From NCBI GenBank assembly GCA_964632505.1, contig CAZWCE010000015.1:31589-95588 (forward strand): DNA of 64,000 nt, given 5' to 3'. Every line of letters starts with the position of its first letter. The first letter of the stretch is position 1. Both the position numbers and the translations under genes were made by a program. Under the pieces are notes generated by a model that was not told the DNA's origin, made no database searches, and was given only the letters and a program-made list of their open reading frames with translations. Shown here one piece after another: positions 44,356 through 53,441 of this stretch. Source of the DNA: CAZWCE01 sp964632505 (GTDB lineage Bacteria; Planctomycetota; Planctomycetia; Pirellulales; Thermoguttaceae).

Positions 44356-44863
44356 AGTGCGATCTTCCACGGAGGGACGCCATCCCGAAAATGCCGGCCA
44401 GTAAAACAAGCAGCAATCCTCCCAAGTAGAGCGGATGGATTCCCACACGTTCGACGCGTGACTCCACATCCTTTTCCGACAAAACCCAGTCCGCTTCTTC
44501 CCAGCCGGCGGCGGTGTATCGCCATGGATCCTTCCGGTCATGGCGGGAGGTTTCCGTCATTTCCGGTGAAATCCAGTCCGCCTCCTCCCAGCCGGTGGCG
44601 GTATAGCGCCACAAATCGCTCTGTCGATGAAGAGAGGCGTGGGCGAACTCTGCTTGCTCGAATAAGTAGAATCCGGCGGTCCCTCCCAGCGCCACGAAAA
44701 ACACCAACGGCATCGCCCACGGGAAAGAGCGAATCCGGGAACCAACGCCCGGCGGCGGATTCGTGTCCCCGCATACGGCAAAGGAGGCTTTTCCTACAGA
44801 AGTTCGAGGTGCCGAGCGAGACGGAGGAATGGACTGACGATGCGTCATCACCATTTTTTTCAT
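44267..44863 (-). CDS. Two-pass membrane protein with duplicated WRYTAxGWEEADW motif
   Basis: Up to 198 residues; starts at 44863, 44854 and 44848 are possible. Two membrane segments, WAMPLVFFVALGGTAGFYLF and PLYLGGLLLVLLAGIFGMAS, flank a loop with two copies of the motif WRYTA(T/A)GWEEADW, separated by about 18 residues. The duplication is visible at DNA level, with silent differences. The C-terminal 30 residues run opposite the methyltransferase gene and may be non-functional extension. No family recognised. The repeat and topology make it more than a chance ORF. Confidence 0.55.
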   Translation of the reverse strand: MKKMVMTHRQSIPPSRSAPRTSVGKASFAVCGDTNPPPGVGSRIRSFPWAMPLVFFVALGGTAGFYLFEQAEFAHASLHRQSDLWRYTATGWEEADWISPEMTETSRHDRKDPWRYTAAGWEEADWVLSEKDVESRVERVGIHPLYLGGLLLVLLAGIFGMASLRGRSHFTSACIAGRESRSPYCRSSRESAPPDGRP

Positions 44864-45248
44864 GCCTTTGCCGAGTGAAAAAAGAATGGCATCCGTGCCC
44901 GGAGGGAGGAGAATGAGAGAATGTCTTTTCAGAGGAGAAAATCAGAGAAGCACGGGGAACCGGTTGGGAGGGGACCGGGCTCCCCATCTGGCTTCTCCTT
45001 CGGCAGTATCCATTTCAGCAGAACGAGAATTGCAAAGCAGATGCCAATCGAACAGGGCCGTCGAAGGGAAGCGTCCCAACCCCTGAAAATACAGACCCAG
45101 AGATAAATTCTTTTTTTGGGATCGCGCCGACTGCTTCTCTCACGGTGTTGCCGAAATCCTTCACGCCGGCGGGAAAACGTTGCCGGAACGCCTCATGGTC
45201 GAAAGGGGATCGCAAGAAAAATCTTCCAGCCGCGCCGCTCCGAATCAA
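44864..45248. other. Intergenic region upstream of the xylulokinase promoter
   Basis: No gene was recognised in this stretch. Its ORFs are short and have no ribosome-binding site or family resemblance. Confidence 0.35.
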
Positions 45249-45277
45249 TTGCGGAAGCTCGACGGTTCCGTTAGAAT
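45249..45277 (+). promoter_or_regulatory. Sigma70-like promoter of the xylulokinase gene
   Basis: TTGCGG at 45249-45254, a 17-base spacer and TAGAAT at 45272-45277 predict a start near 45284, about 105 bases before the xylB start codon. Confidence 0.5.
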
Positions 45278-45389
45278 CGTCCCAAGTCATTTTCTCGCGA
45301 TGGAAGGAAACGGGAAGCGGTATGGCGGTCGTTGGACCGAGCGTTCGCCCTCTCCGCCATAAGCAACGGAAAAGGAAGGAATCGAAACG

Positions 45390-46922
45390 ATGAGCGTTTT
45401 TTTAGGAATCGACATTGGCACCTCCGGCACGAAGACCCTCGCGATGGATGAACAGGGCAACATCCTGGCCGAGTCGATGGCCACCTATCCCTGCCATGCC
45501 CCCAAGCCGCTCTGGAGCGAACAAGATCCGGAAGATTGGTGGAAAGCGACGATCAAGACCGTCCGTGGGGTGGTCGAGAAGGCGAAGCTCAAGCCGGCCG
45601 ACGTCAAGGCGATCGGCCTTTCGGGCCAGATGCATGGTTCCGTGTTTCTCGATAAGGACAACCGCGTGATTCGCCGGGCGATTCTCTGGAACGATCAGCG
45701 GACGGCGGCCGAATGCGGGGAGATCGAGGATGCCGCCGGGGGCCGGAAAAAGCTCATTCGCCTGGTCGCCAACCCGGCCATGACCGGCTTCACGGCACCG
45801 AAGATCCTATGGCTTCGCAATCATGAACCGACGCATTTCGAAAAAACACGGAAAATTCTTCTTCCCAAGGACGAAATCCGCCGTCGTCTCACCGGGGAGT
45901 TCGCCACCGAGGTCAGCGACGCCAGCGGCATGCTCCTGATCGACATGAAAAAGCGGAATTGGTCGAAAAAGTTGCTGGGACTGCTCGATCTGGACATCGA
46001 TCTATTGGCACCCTGCTACGAATCGGAGGACGTCACCGGCCGACTCACCCCGGAGGTCGCCGAGACACTGGGGCTCTCGACCGATTGCGTCGTGGTCGGC
46101 GGGGCCGGCGATTGTGCCGCCGGAGCGGTCGGAAACGGCATCGTCCGCAAAGGCATCCTCTCGACTTCGCTGGGAACCTCCGGAGTGATGTTCGTGCACA
46201 GCGACGAGGTGAAGATCGATCCCGAGGGCCGCGTGCATACGTTCTGCCATGCCGTACGCGACAAGTGGCATATGATGGGAGTGACCCTTTCGGCCGGCGG
46301 TTCGCTGCAGTGGTTTCGGAATCAACTCTGTCAGGCGGAAATCGAACGTGCCCGGCGAAAGAAGATCGAAGTGTATGATATTCTGGCCGAAGAGGCCCAA
46401 ACAGCGCCGGTTGGCAGCGAAGGGCTTTTCTTCTTGCCCTTCCTTTCCGGGGAGCGGACCCCCCACGCCGATCCCCTCGCCCGCGGGTGCTTCGTCGGGC
46501 TCACATTGGCCCACAGCCGCGCCCACATGCTCCGTGCGGTCATGGAAGGGGTGACCTATTCGTTACGGGAGAGTTTGGAAATCTTCAAGAAGATGGAAAT
46601 CCCCATTCGCGAAATCCGTGCCTCCGGGGGTGGTTCGCGGAGCCCCTTCTGGCGACAGATCCAGGCCGACACCTTCGGCCAACAAGTCTGCACCATCAAC
46701 AGCGAGGAAGGCCCCGCCTATGGCGTGGCGTTGTTGGCGGCGGTCGGGGCCGGTGCCTTCAAAAACATTCAAGAGGCCTGCAAGGCGACCATCAAAGTCG
46801 AGAAGAAGACGCCCAGCCAGGCCAAGGCACGCAATCACTACGATCGCGCGTTTCCGATTTATCAGCAACTCTATCGATCGCTGAAGGACGATTTCCAGCG
46901 CATCGCCTCGCTCGAATCCTGA
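45390..46922 (+). CDS. xylB: Xylulokinase (FGGY family)
   Basis: A 510-residue sugar kinase that phosphorylates D-xylulose to xylulose-5-phosphate for the pentose phosphate pathway. Visible: FLGIDIGTSGTKTLAMDEQG (phosphate-1 loop), AIGLSGQMHGSVFLD, RAILWNDQRT, VVVGGAGDCAAGAVGNGI with the catalytic Asp, TSLGTSGVMFVH and IRASGGGSRSPFW. Length and motifs match XylB. No xylA, xylose transporter or regulator is in the window, so the gene stands alone behind its own promoter. A GGAAGGAATC stretch serves as ribosome-binding site. Confidence 0.92.
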   Translation: MSVFLGIDIGTSGTKTLAMDEQGNILAESMATYPCHAPKPLWSEQDPEDWWKATIKTVRGVVEKAKLKPADVKAIGLSGQMHGSVFLDKDNRVIRRAILWNDQRTAAECGEIEDAAGGRKKLIRLVANPAMTGFTAPKILWLRNHEPTHFEKTRKILLPKDEIRRRLTGEFATEVSDASGMLLIDMKKRNWSKKLLGLLDLDIDLLAPCYESEDVTGRLTPEVAETLGLSTDCVVVGGAGDCAAGAVGNGIVRKGILSTSLGTSGVMFVHSDEVKIDPEGRVHTFCHAVRDKWHMMGVTLSAGGSLQWFRNQLCQAEIERARRKKIEVYDILAEEAQTAPVGSEGLFFLPFLSGERTPHADPLARGCFVGLTLAHSRAHMLRAVMEGVTYSLRESLEIFKKMEIPIREIRASGGGSRSPFWRQIQADTFGQQVCTINSEEGPAYGVALLAAVGAGAFKNIQEACKATIKVEKKTPSQAKARNHYDRAFPIYQQLYRSLKDDFQRIASLES

Positions 46923-47108
46923 AACCTCTCTCCGGAGGGGGTTCGGGCCACGCCACCACACAAATAAGGACGGGCGACGGATCGCAATCCCCCTCCCCCA
47001 TCTTTTTCGGACGGTTTTCCGACCGGGATGCCTGCAGATGGTAGAATTTCGAAAAGTCCCGACAGACGGATCCCCGCCTTTTTTGGCTCAGAGTTCGACT
47101 CCGCAATC

Positions 47109-49256
47109 ATGGAATACACCACTCCGCCTTCCTCTCCTTCGAGTGATCACACCCCCTTCCGGCAGGAATCGTTCTCGCAAAGGCAGTCCTGGATCGAGTG
47201 GGGGGGCATCCTGCTCGTGTTCTTTGTCTACGGGGCATGGCCGGTTCCCGACAAAAACGAGCCGTACTACGTGCTCAAGGCGATCCATTTCTGGCATCCC
47301 GACTGGATTCCCAACGACACCTTCCTCGAAACCCAGGACTCCCACTGGTTGTTCTACGCCACGTTCGGCCTGCTCTCTTTCGTGATGTCCCCCGCGGTCA
47401 TGGCCTGGACCGGTCGGCTGCTCACCTGGTCGCTCTTGGCCTGGAGCTGGCGTCGCTTGAGTGTGACGCTCTTACCGGTTCGCTGGCTTGCGGTCGCTTC
47501 GGCCGCCGGATTAGCGTATTATCTCGATACTTTCCACATGGCCGGAGAATGGCTCATCGGCGGGGTCGAGGGCAAGGGATTCGCCTATATTTTCGTCTTT
47601 CTGGGCCTCGAGGCGATGGTCCGCAACCGCTGGAGACGTGTATGGATTTTCTTCGGCTTTGCCTCGGCATTCCATGTGTTGGTGGGGGGGTGGTCGGTCG
47701 TAGCGGCCCTACTCACCTGGATGCTCGAAAAAAAGCGGTTCCGCCCTTCTTTCCTCTCCATGTTGCCGTCCTTGGTGATCGGGGGACTCATCTCACTTAT
47801 TGGGCTCGTGCCGGCGCTGATGCTCGATCTCGGAGTCCCGGCGGCGGCGAAAATCAGTGAATCGGGCCTCACTGCCCATCAAATCTACGTGTACGAACGC
47901 ATTGCCCATCACCTCGTCCCCACCACCCTACCCTCGATGTTTCCGCTCCGATTCCTCTTTTTGGCCGGTTTCTGGGCCCTCTTCTGCCGCTTGCATCGCC
48001 ACGGGGGACCTTGGAGATGGACGCATGCCGAAGAAGCTCCGCCCGCCCGCGCGAATTTCGTCGGTTTTCGGCGCCTCGAAGCGTTCGTGTTTTCGAGCTT
48101 ACTCCTTGCATCCATTGGATTTGCGATTTCCCTACTCCCCCACGAATCAACGGCGGGCTTGCTGCGATTCTACTGGTTCCGGCTCTCCGACATCGCCGTT
48201 CCGATGGGCGTAGCGCTCGGTTCCGTCGCTCTGTTTTACGAAATCCTCAGAATCCGAATTTTTCAAAAAGATGGCCCAAACGCCGAAGACCTCATCGGAA
48301 ATGTCGCATTCTTGCTGCTGGCCGCATTTCTTTTGATGGCATTGGTTGACTTTTTGATCAATACAATGCTATCATATGGACCATCAGTCCGATTGGCGGC
48401 AATCCTGCTCGCATTCGCGTTGGTCTTTGAAATCATCGGTTTCCGGAAACGAGGCAAACCATCAATAACTGATCAAACGAACAGTAATGCCGAGCAGAGC
48501 TTAAAAGGAACAACCCGCTGGTCCTTGGCGCTTTTGGGCATGACGATGGTGGTCGCCGTCGTTTTACCGTTGCGTCAAGCACTGGTGTACGCCGAGCTGA
48601 GAAGCCATTGGACATATCCCCGCACCACGCCCCAAGGCAGCGCTTACAACAGTTGGATCGAGGTCTGCCGGTGGGTGCGGCAATCGGAAGAGATCCCCCC
48701 CGGGGCCCGGTTCCTGACTCCAAGATACAGCAATTCATTCAAGTGGTTTGCCCGGCAGCCGGAAGTGGCGGTGTGGAAGGAAATCCCGCAAGATGCTCCC
48801 TCCATTGTCGATTGGTACGACACCATGGAGGATTTTTACGCCACTGGACAAAAGTTTCCGAAGTGGTATGATACGCTTTCAGAAGCTCTCGCCGGGCGAA
48901 GCCGCCAAGAGGTGGTTCGGCTCGCGAAAAAGCATGATTTTCAGTACATCCTCGCCAGTCGGCGCGTATGGCTCGACTTGCCGGCGGTCTACTGGAATCG
49001 CCATTTCGTGGTCTACTCCCTGGAAGAGCTGTTGAATCAGTCGGAGGAGAATCCGGACAGCGCACGGGCATCTCCGGCAGAGGGAATGGAAGAAAAACCT
49101 TTTTTTCCGCATCGATCGGCAATAATAATGCGGGATCCTCGAATACAAAATCAGAACGACCAGATATTTCATCGTCGAGCTGGGACCTCGGCCCTGGAAG
49201 ACCTGTCTTCTCGAGCCGAGTTGGACCGGATAGTATTTCGTCAGTCGCGAGGCTGA
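47109..49256 (+). CDS. Large multi-pass membrane protein, planctomycete type (DUF6798-like, GT-C-like)
   Basis: A 715-residue protein with about 12 hydrophobic segments from residue 35 to 500. After the first helix come WPVPDKNEPYYVLKAIHF and WIPNDTFLETQDSHWLFY, and later HMAGEWLIGGVEGKGFAYIF. An acidic loop after helix 1 is typical of GT-C glycosyltransferases, and the sequence resembles DUF6798 proteins (from memory). A soluble domain follows (about 510-640, EVCRWVRQSEEIPPGARFLT). The last 75 residues are polar, low in conservation-like features and rich in Arg/Asn. A role in envelope glycan synthesis is possible but inferred. I start at 47109. Confidence 0.75.
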   Translation: MEYTTPPSSPSSDHTPFRQESFSQRQSWIEWGGILLVFFVYGAWPVPDKNEPYYVLKAIHFWHPDWIPNDTFLETQDSHWLFYATFGLLSFVMSPAVMAWTGRLLTWSLLAWSWRRLSVTLLPVRWLAVASAAGLAYYLDTFHMAGEWLIGGVEGKGFAYIFVFLGLEAMVRNRWRRVWIFFGFASAFHVLVGGWSVVAALLTWMLEKKRFRPSFLSMLPSLVIGGLISLIGLVPALMLDLGVPAAAKISESGLTAHQIYVYERIAHHLVPTTLPSMFPLRFLFLAGFWALFCRLHRHGGPWRWTHAEEAPPARANFVGFRRLEAFVFSSLLLASIGFAISLLPHESTAGLLRFYWFRLSDIAVPMGVALGSVALFYEILRIRIFQKDGPNAEDLIGNVAFLLLAAFLLMALVDFLINTMLSYGPSVRLAAILLAFALVFEIIGFRKRGKPSITDQTNSNAEQSLKGTTRWSLALLGMTMVVAVVLPLRQALVYAELRSHWTYPRTTPQGSAYNSWIEVCRWVRQSEEIPPGARFLTPRYSNSFKWFARQPEVAVWKEIPQDAPSIVDWYDTMEDFYATGQKFPKWYDTLSEALAGRSRQEVVRLAKKHDFQYILASRRVWLDLPAVYWNRHFVVYSLEELLNQSEENPDSARASPAEGMEEKPFFPHRSAIIMRDPRIQNQNDQIFHRRAGTSALEDLSSRAELDRIVFRQSRG

Positions 49257-49326
49257 CATTTATGGTTGCACGCCGCGGAGGCGTGCATTGAACCGATGTT
49301 TCTTTCTTTCAGAAAAGGTGAAAACA

Positions 49327-49518
49327 ATGAAACGCTTATTTTCTCTGTTCCTGATGGTTGTTTGTGCGAGCGGTCTGACCCTCGGTTGCGCCCCGGCCGA
49401 AGATACCGGCACCACCGATGACGGCACGGCCACCGAAACGACCGATGACGGCACGGGCACCGACGCCAACGGCGACGCCGACACCGGCGATACCGAAGCC
49501 ACCGACGAAGGTGCGTAG
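49327..49518 (+). CDS. Small lipoprotein with Thr/Asp/Gly repeat tail
   Basis: A 63-residue protein. MKRLFSLFLMVVCASGLTLG leads into the lipobox cysteine at residue 21. The mature 43 residues are almost only Asp, Thr, Gly, Ala and Glu, with TTDDGT occurring twice. It is likely membrane-anchored and disordered; the acidic tail could bind cations (speculative). The start at 49327 follows AAAGGTGAAAAC. No family. Confidence 0.65.
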   Translation: MKRLFSLFLMVVCASGLTLGCAPAEDTGTTDDGTATETTDDGTGTDANGDADTGDTEATDEGA

Positions 49519-50270
49519 AGCCCCCAACCGGGAGCCGCTCGAAAAAGCGAAGGCTCATCACCGTCTTCCATTTCGAGTCGATGGCGGACCACATGTTATA
49601 GGGTGTTCGCTCGACGATGCATCGATAAAAATGCATGATTTTTTCGCACCCCGGTACACCTGAAATTCCCAGAAGACGTGTCTCGTCACATCTTTGGGAT
49701 GGCTGGGACAACCCCGTGCGAATCACGGAAATATCTCCGGAAGGAGATTCTTCATAAAAGGGAGGTTTCGCGATCGCGAAGTCTCTCTTTTTTTTCGCGA
49801 TTCCGGGGCGACACTCCCCACTGCTGGTCCCCCGCTCGCAGCTCAAATTGGAATAGCGAAACACATTCCAAGAGTGGTCCTCGAGCGTTTTGCTCATCTC
49901 CAGAGACATTGAATGAAAATATGTACACGTATAGGCATTCAGAGAGCAGGAACGGAAAGTCTTGAAGCGGCAAAGTTAAAAAAACAAAAATGGCAACGCC
50001 CCCCCAGAAAAAACACCCCCCCCCACCAGGGCCGTTCCGGCGATTATTCGATTTTTTTTCATATTGTGTTGATTTTGTATGGTGCTTTCCATTAAAATTG
50101 AACACAGATCTAGAGATTTGACGATTTCATGGACGATTCACCAATTTTTTGAATGAGAAATTCCCATGAAACGACTTTCCTATTATCAATTTCTCTTCAC
50201 ATCATTTCTGTCCGATGAGGGGCCCCCTCCCTTGCCATCGCGGCGGGGCTGAAACTCCTCCAAGGACACG
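49519..50270. other. Long intergenic region with an isolated terminator
   Basis: About 750 bases with no supportable gene. Features seen: the terminator at 49762-49795, runs of seven C (49999-50005) and nine C (50016-50024), and A/T-rich sequence at 50040-50210. The terminator lies 245 bases after the small lipoprotein stop, so a small RNA between them is possible but unsupported. Confidence 0.4.
49762..49795 (+). terminator. Intrinsic terminator, isolated in intergenic region
   Basis: A 10-base stem (GAGGTTTCGC, 49762-49771; GCGAAGTCTC, 49776-49785, including two G-U pairs) with loop GATC is followed by a T-rich run to 49795. Confidence 0.75.
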
Positions 50271-50298
50271 TTGCATTTGCGCCTCTCACCGGTACAAT
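50271..50298 (+). promoter_or_regulatory. Promoter of the DUF1559 gene
   Basis: TTGCAT (50271-50276), a 16-base spacer and TACAAT (50293-50298) predict a start near 50305 and a leader of about 165 bases before the ATG at 50472. Confidence 0.5.
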
Positions 50299-50471
50299 TC
50301 GTACACATTTCGCTCGTAATCATTTAACCTTATTGTGTGTGGTCTTACTTGACATCTTCTCCGCGCTGCGTCGATTCGTGGCCATTCGGTAAGCTTGTCA
50401 TGCAGCGCGTGGGCCGTTTTTTTGAATGGGACCGCTTATTTTATTCCTTTTTTGATGGGAGGATCTGTATC

Positions 50472-51572
50472 ATGCGTAATCTTTTTCGGCGCCGACCCGG
50501 CTTTACGTTGGTAGAGCTTCTGGTCGTAATCGCGATCATCGGTATCTTGATCGCGTTGTTGCTGCCTGCTGTACAGGCTGCTCGTGAGGCGGCTCGTCGT
50601 ATGCAGTGCACCAACAATCTCAAGCAGTTGGGGCTGGCTTGCCACAACTTCCATGATACCCATAAGCGTTTACCGAACGCTTCGCATCAAGTGGGCCTCT
50701 GTGTGGAAATTGCCGAATCGAAGGGAGTCGGCACAGGAAATGAGGCACGGAACCGTTTCAGCTTCATCCCGCCTCTCCTGCCGTTCCTGGAGCAGACCGC
50801 TCTCTATGAAGAGTGCCGCGAGCTTCTGCAGCAGGACTCCGTCCCTCGCCCGTGGAACGGCGGAAGCACCCCCTGGGGAAGCGACGGTCGGTTGAATGCC
50901 CTGATGTGTCCTTCGGACGGAGCGGTGAAACAAATGGACGGCAACCGGGCTCGAACGAGCTATCACTGCAATCGAGGTGACTACTGGCTCAACTGGGACT
51001 GGTATGAATGCCGCGGCGTGTTCAGTAACGGCGAACGCATCGTGATGGACCTCGCCATGATTCGTGACGGAACGAGCAACACGATGATGATTTCCGAGAT
51101 GTGTGTCGGACGATCGCGTGGCGATCGTCGAGTGAAGAGCGGAATCGCAACCGGTGTTTCAGCCGGAAACGGTGCCCGGCCGAGTATCTGTCTGGCGGAA
51201 GTCGGGCCGAACGGCGAGTACACCGGCAATGTCTCCGGCAACGATTGGCAGAGAGGTTGGCGATGGGCCGACGCGCACAGCTGCTATACGCAGTTCCATG
51301 CCGTCTTGCCCCCGAACGGCCCCTCCTGCGGAAACAATGCGGAAAACTGGGCGCTCATGACCGCGAGCAGCTATCACCCGGGAGGAGTGAACGCCGTGTT
51401 GTGTGACGGCTCCGTTCGTTTCATCTCCGAAACGATCAATGCCGGCGACCCGAACGCTACCGTGGCGGACTTCAAGCCCGACCGTCCTCAAGACTACATG
51501 GGCGAGTCGCTCTACGGCACTTGGGGCGCCCTCGGCTCCTCGCGTTCCGGCGAAACGCTTGGGGAATTCTAG
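50472..51572 (+). CDS. DUF1559 protein with type IV prepilin-like N-terminus
   Basis: A 366-residue protein of the pseudopilin-like family amplified in planctomycetes. It begins MRNLFRRRPGFTLVELLVVI, a prepilin-peptidase site (cleavage between G and F, Glu at +5), followed by the helix IIGILIALLLPAVQAAREAA. DUF1559 features follow: CTNNLKQLGLACHNFHDTH, and near the C-terminus HPGGVNAVLCDGSVRFIS, the H-x9-DG motif. It is exported, with the N-terminal helix in the membrane or a pilus-like fibre. The start at 50472 has GGGAGGA upstream; the longer ORF from 50337 is not supported. Confidence 0.93.
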   Translation: MRNLFRRRPGFTLVELLVVIAIIGILIALLLPAVQAAREAARRMQCTNNLKQLGLACHNFHDTHKRLPNASHQVGLCVEIAESKGVGTGNEARNRFSFIPPLLPFLEQTALYEECRELLQQDSVPRPWNGGSTPWGSDGRLNALMCPSDGAVKQMDGNRARTSYHCNRGDYWLNWDWYECRGVFSNGERIVMDLAMIRDGTSNTMMISEMCVGRSRGDRRVKSGIATGVSAGNGARPSICLAEVGPNGEYTGNVSGNDWQRGWRWADAHSCYTQFHAVLPPNGPSCGNNAENWALMTASSYHPGGVNAVLCDGSVRFISETINAGDPNATVADFKPDRPQDYMGESLYGTWGALGSSRSGETLGEF

Positions 51573-51612
51573 CATCTGACGGATCGACGGAATCCGATCG
51601 CAGCTCATAGCG

Positions 51613-51660
51613 CGAGGGGCGAAAGGCCGATGGACATCTTTCGCCCCTCGTTATCGTTTT
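51613..51660 (+). terminator. Intrinsic terminator after the DUF1559 gene
   Basis: A 13-base perfect stem CGAGGGGCGAAAG (51613-51625) / CTTTCGCCCCTCG (51638-51650) is followed by a T-rich run. It could act as an attenuator before the downstream lipoprotein gene, since no good promoter lies between. Confidence 0.8.
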
Positions 51661-51728
51661 CTGCTGTGGATGGATCCGTCGCCCCTTATTCAGTACTTCA
51701 CAACAACGTTCGAAGGGAGATTCATCAT

Positions 51729-52229
51729 ATGTTGCAAGCTGTTCGAATTCGTATATTGCTCGCCTGCGTTCTCGTGGCATTTTCTGTTATCCTGACCGGT
51801 TGTGGCGAAGAGAAGCTGGACACCTCCTATGTCGAAGGCGTGGTGACACTGAACGATAAACCGGTCGAAGGCGCGAAAGTATTCTTCAGCCCGGTGGACC
51901 CGCAAGTCGGCATTTCGGCTACCGGCAAGACGGATGCGGCAGGCAAATACACCTTAACCGCAAATGACGCCACGGCGGAACATGGGGCCGGCACGATTCC
52001 GGCAGAATACTATGTGATGATCGAAAAAAGCGAAGTGGTCGGTGAAGCCCTTTCCCGAGAAGAGCTGGAGGAATCCGGCCAATCGTTCGACGAGTCCGGC
52101 CTTTCGCAGGACACGGAAATCAAACATCACCTTCCAGAACGATACGCCGACCCGATCGATTCCGGGCTGAAGGTCACGGTCAAGGAAGGGGAAAATCTCG
52201 ATGTCGATTTCGAGTTGACCGGTAATTGA
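51729..52229 (+). CDS. Lipoprotein with carboxypeptidase-regulatory-like domain
   Basis: A 166-residue lipoprotein with signal sequence IRILLACVLVAFSVILTGC, Cys at about residue 23. The mature domain SYVEGVVTLNDKPVEGAKVF, then GKTDAAGKYTLTANDATAEH, is the small beta-sandwich typical of planctomycete lipoproteins encoded next to DUF1559 genes. The tail ends in DVDFELTGN. The start at 51729 is preceded by AGGGAGA. Only 156 bases separate it from the DUF1559 stop, with a terminator in between. Confidence 0.85.
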   Translation: MLQAVRIRILLACVLVAFSVILTGCGEEKLDTSYVEGVVTLNDKPVEGAKVFFSPVDPQVGISATGKTDAAGKYTLTANDATAEHGAGTIPAEYYVMIEKSEVVGEALSREELEESGQSFDESGLSQDTEIKHHLPERYADPIDSGLKVTVKEGENLDVDFELTGN

Positions 52230-52264
52230 GTCCCGGCGCGAATCCGACGAAATGATCGATCTGA

Positions 52265-52308
52265 AGCGGCGGTCCGTCTCTTTTCTAAGAGATGGGCCGC
52301 TTTTTTTG
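52265..52308 (+). terminator. Intrinsic terminator after the lipoprotein gene
   Basis: Outer stem AGCGGC (52265-52270) / GCCGCT (52296-52301) and inner stem GTCTCTT / AAGAGAT (52276-52293, one G-U pair) are followed by seven T, 36 bases after the stop. Confidence 0.8.
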
Positions 52309-52549
52309 TTGGGTCACCAGAACCTTAAGCGGCTGGTATCCCATCGGGCCAATCAAAGCGACTAAGGTCCCTCAGCACCATAGCGAAACATCGCATTTCT
52401 CTGATGAATCGTACTACTCTCTGAGAAAAAAGCGGACCATATTCCGGACCACTTCAGGCGGGCCATAACACGGACCACCCCCCGAAGGTATTGGATTGCA
52501 ATAGACGGCAACATCGAAGTAAAAATTTTGAGAATGCCGACTCATGCGC

Positions 52550-52583
52550 AAAAAAGAAGGGGCTTGCAATCTCTTGCAACCCC
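52550..52583 (-). terminator. Intrinsic terminator of tRNA-Ile
   Basis: On the minus strand GGGG-TTGCAA, tetraloop GAGA, TTGCAA-G-CCCC (one bulged G) forms a stem that runs into TTCTTTTTT. It begins 8 bases past the tRNA 3' end. Confidence 0.8.
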
Positions 52584-52590
52584 CCAAACG

Positions 52591-52665
52591 TGGGCGTACC
52601 TGGACTCGAACCAGGGACCTCATCCTTATCAGGGATGCGCTCTAACCAAACTGAGCTATACGCCC
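52591..52665 (-). tRNA. tRNA-Ile (anticodon GAT)
   Basis: A complete 75-base cloverleaf on the minus strand: acceptor GGGCGTA / TACGCCC with discriminator A, D-arm GCTC-AGTTTGGTTA-GAGC, anticodon arm CATCC-CTGATAA-GGATG with GAT, and T-arm CCTGG-TTCGAGT-CCAGG. CCA is not encoded (the next bases are CGT). It is solitary rather than within an rRNA operon, where tRNA-Ile(GAT) often sits, and it has its own promoter and terminator. Confidence 0.95.
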
Positions 52666-53441
52666 GAAGTGCTTTGGCCGCAAGGAATTAGAGACGCATG
52701 CGCATCCATTTCCCTTCCGCCGATGTATTGGTAGCATACACCAAAAAATCGGTTCCCGCAACCGCCTCCCTCTAGATTTTCCACCATCTTTTCTCCTCCG
52801 TTTCTCACCGTTTTCGGTCGTTCCTTGTCGTTCCTTCTCCGACGGTATTTCATCGAAACGCATGGTTCAGTTCCACGGAGGGGACATCTGCCCCTCCAAA
52901 AAAACACGAAATAGGTTCTTCTCTCCAGAAACCCCACCAATCCAGTGCTATATTATTCAAGGATCGTATGATCGATTTTTTACACCCATAAGGTGGGAGG
53001 GGAGGAGCTGGAGAAGTTGCGAAAAGATTAGGGAATCATTTGCACGGAAAAAAATATGGCCTATTTTTTATTGTGCCGCGAAAGTGTAATTCAATCCCCC
53101 CCGATCAATGCAGCCCAGCTTCATGAAATGATTGGAATGCCCCGCCCATTTCCGGGGCGCCCTTCCTTCTGAAAAAAAAGAGGGACGGCCCCGAGAGCAT
53201 GGAGGGAAGCATCCTACCCTTTCGCCTCGCCCACCTCGATGAGCCTGCCACTGAGAGTCGTACTGATGAACGAAGCATGGGGGTGCGGATGCCGGGAATC
53301 GTGCATGGAAATTCGCGACCGGTAGTATTGTTTCCGTGCTCCAGACCATCATTTTTTCCATCCTTTATCGTTTCCTCTTTCGTCGCTCCGTGACCCCACG
53401 CGACGTCCCACCGAAAAAGGAAAGACTTTGGAGTCGATCGC
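52666..53441. other. Intergenic region between tRNA-Ile and cheA
   Basis: About 775 bases without a supportable gene. Besides the tRNA promoter it has a perfect hairpin GGAGGGG/CCCCTCC at 52877-52897 and GCCCCG/CGGGGC near 53139-53158. A weak TTGCAC (53040) with TATTTT (53062) lies 375 bases before cheA, so the che promoter is not placed. Confidence 0.4.
52733..52761 (-). promoter_or_regulatory. Promoter of tRNA-Ile
   Basis: On the minus strand TTGCGG (52756-52761), a 17-base spacer and TATGCT (52733-52738) predict a start near 52726, about 60 bases upstream of the mature tRNA 5' end. Confidence 0.5.

Noticed and set aside
48348..48377. TTGACT ... TATCAT promoter-like pair inside the DUF6798-like gene
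   Set aside because: It has an 18-base spacer, lies within an intact coding sequence and has no gene start nearby. Likely chance in an A/T-richer patch.
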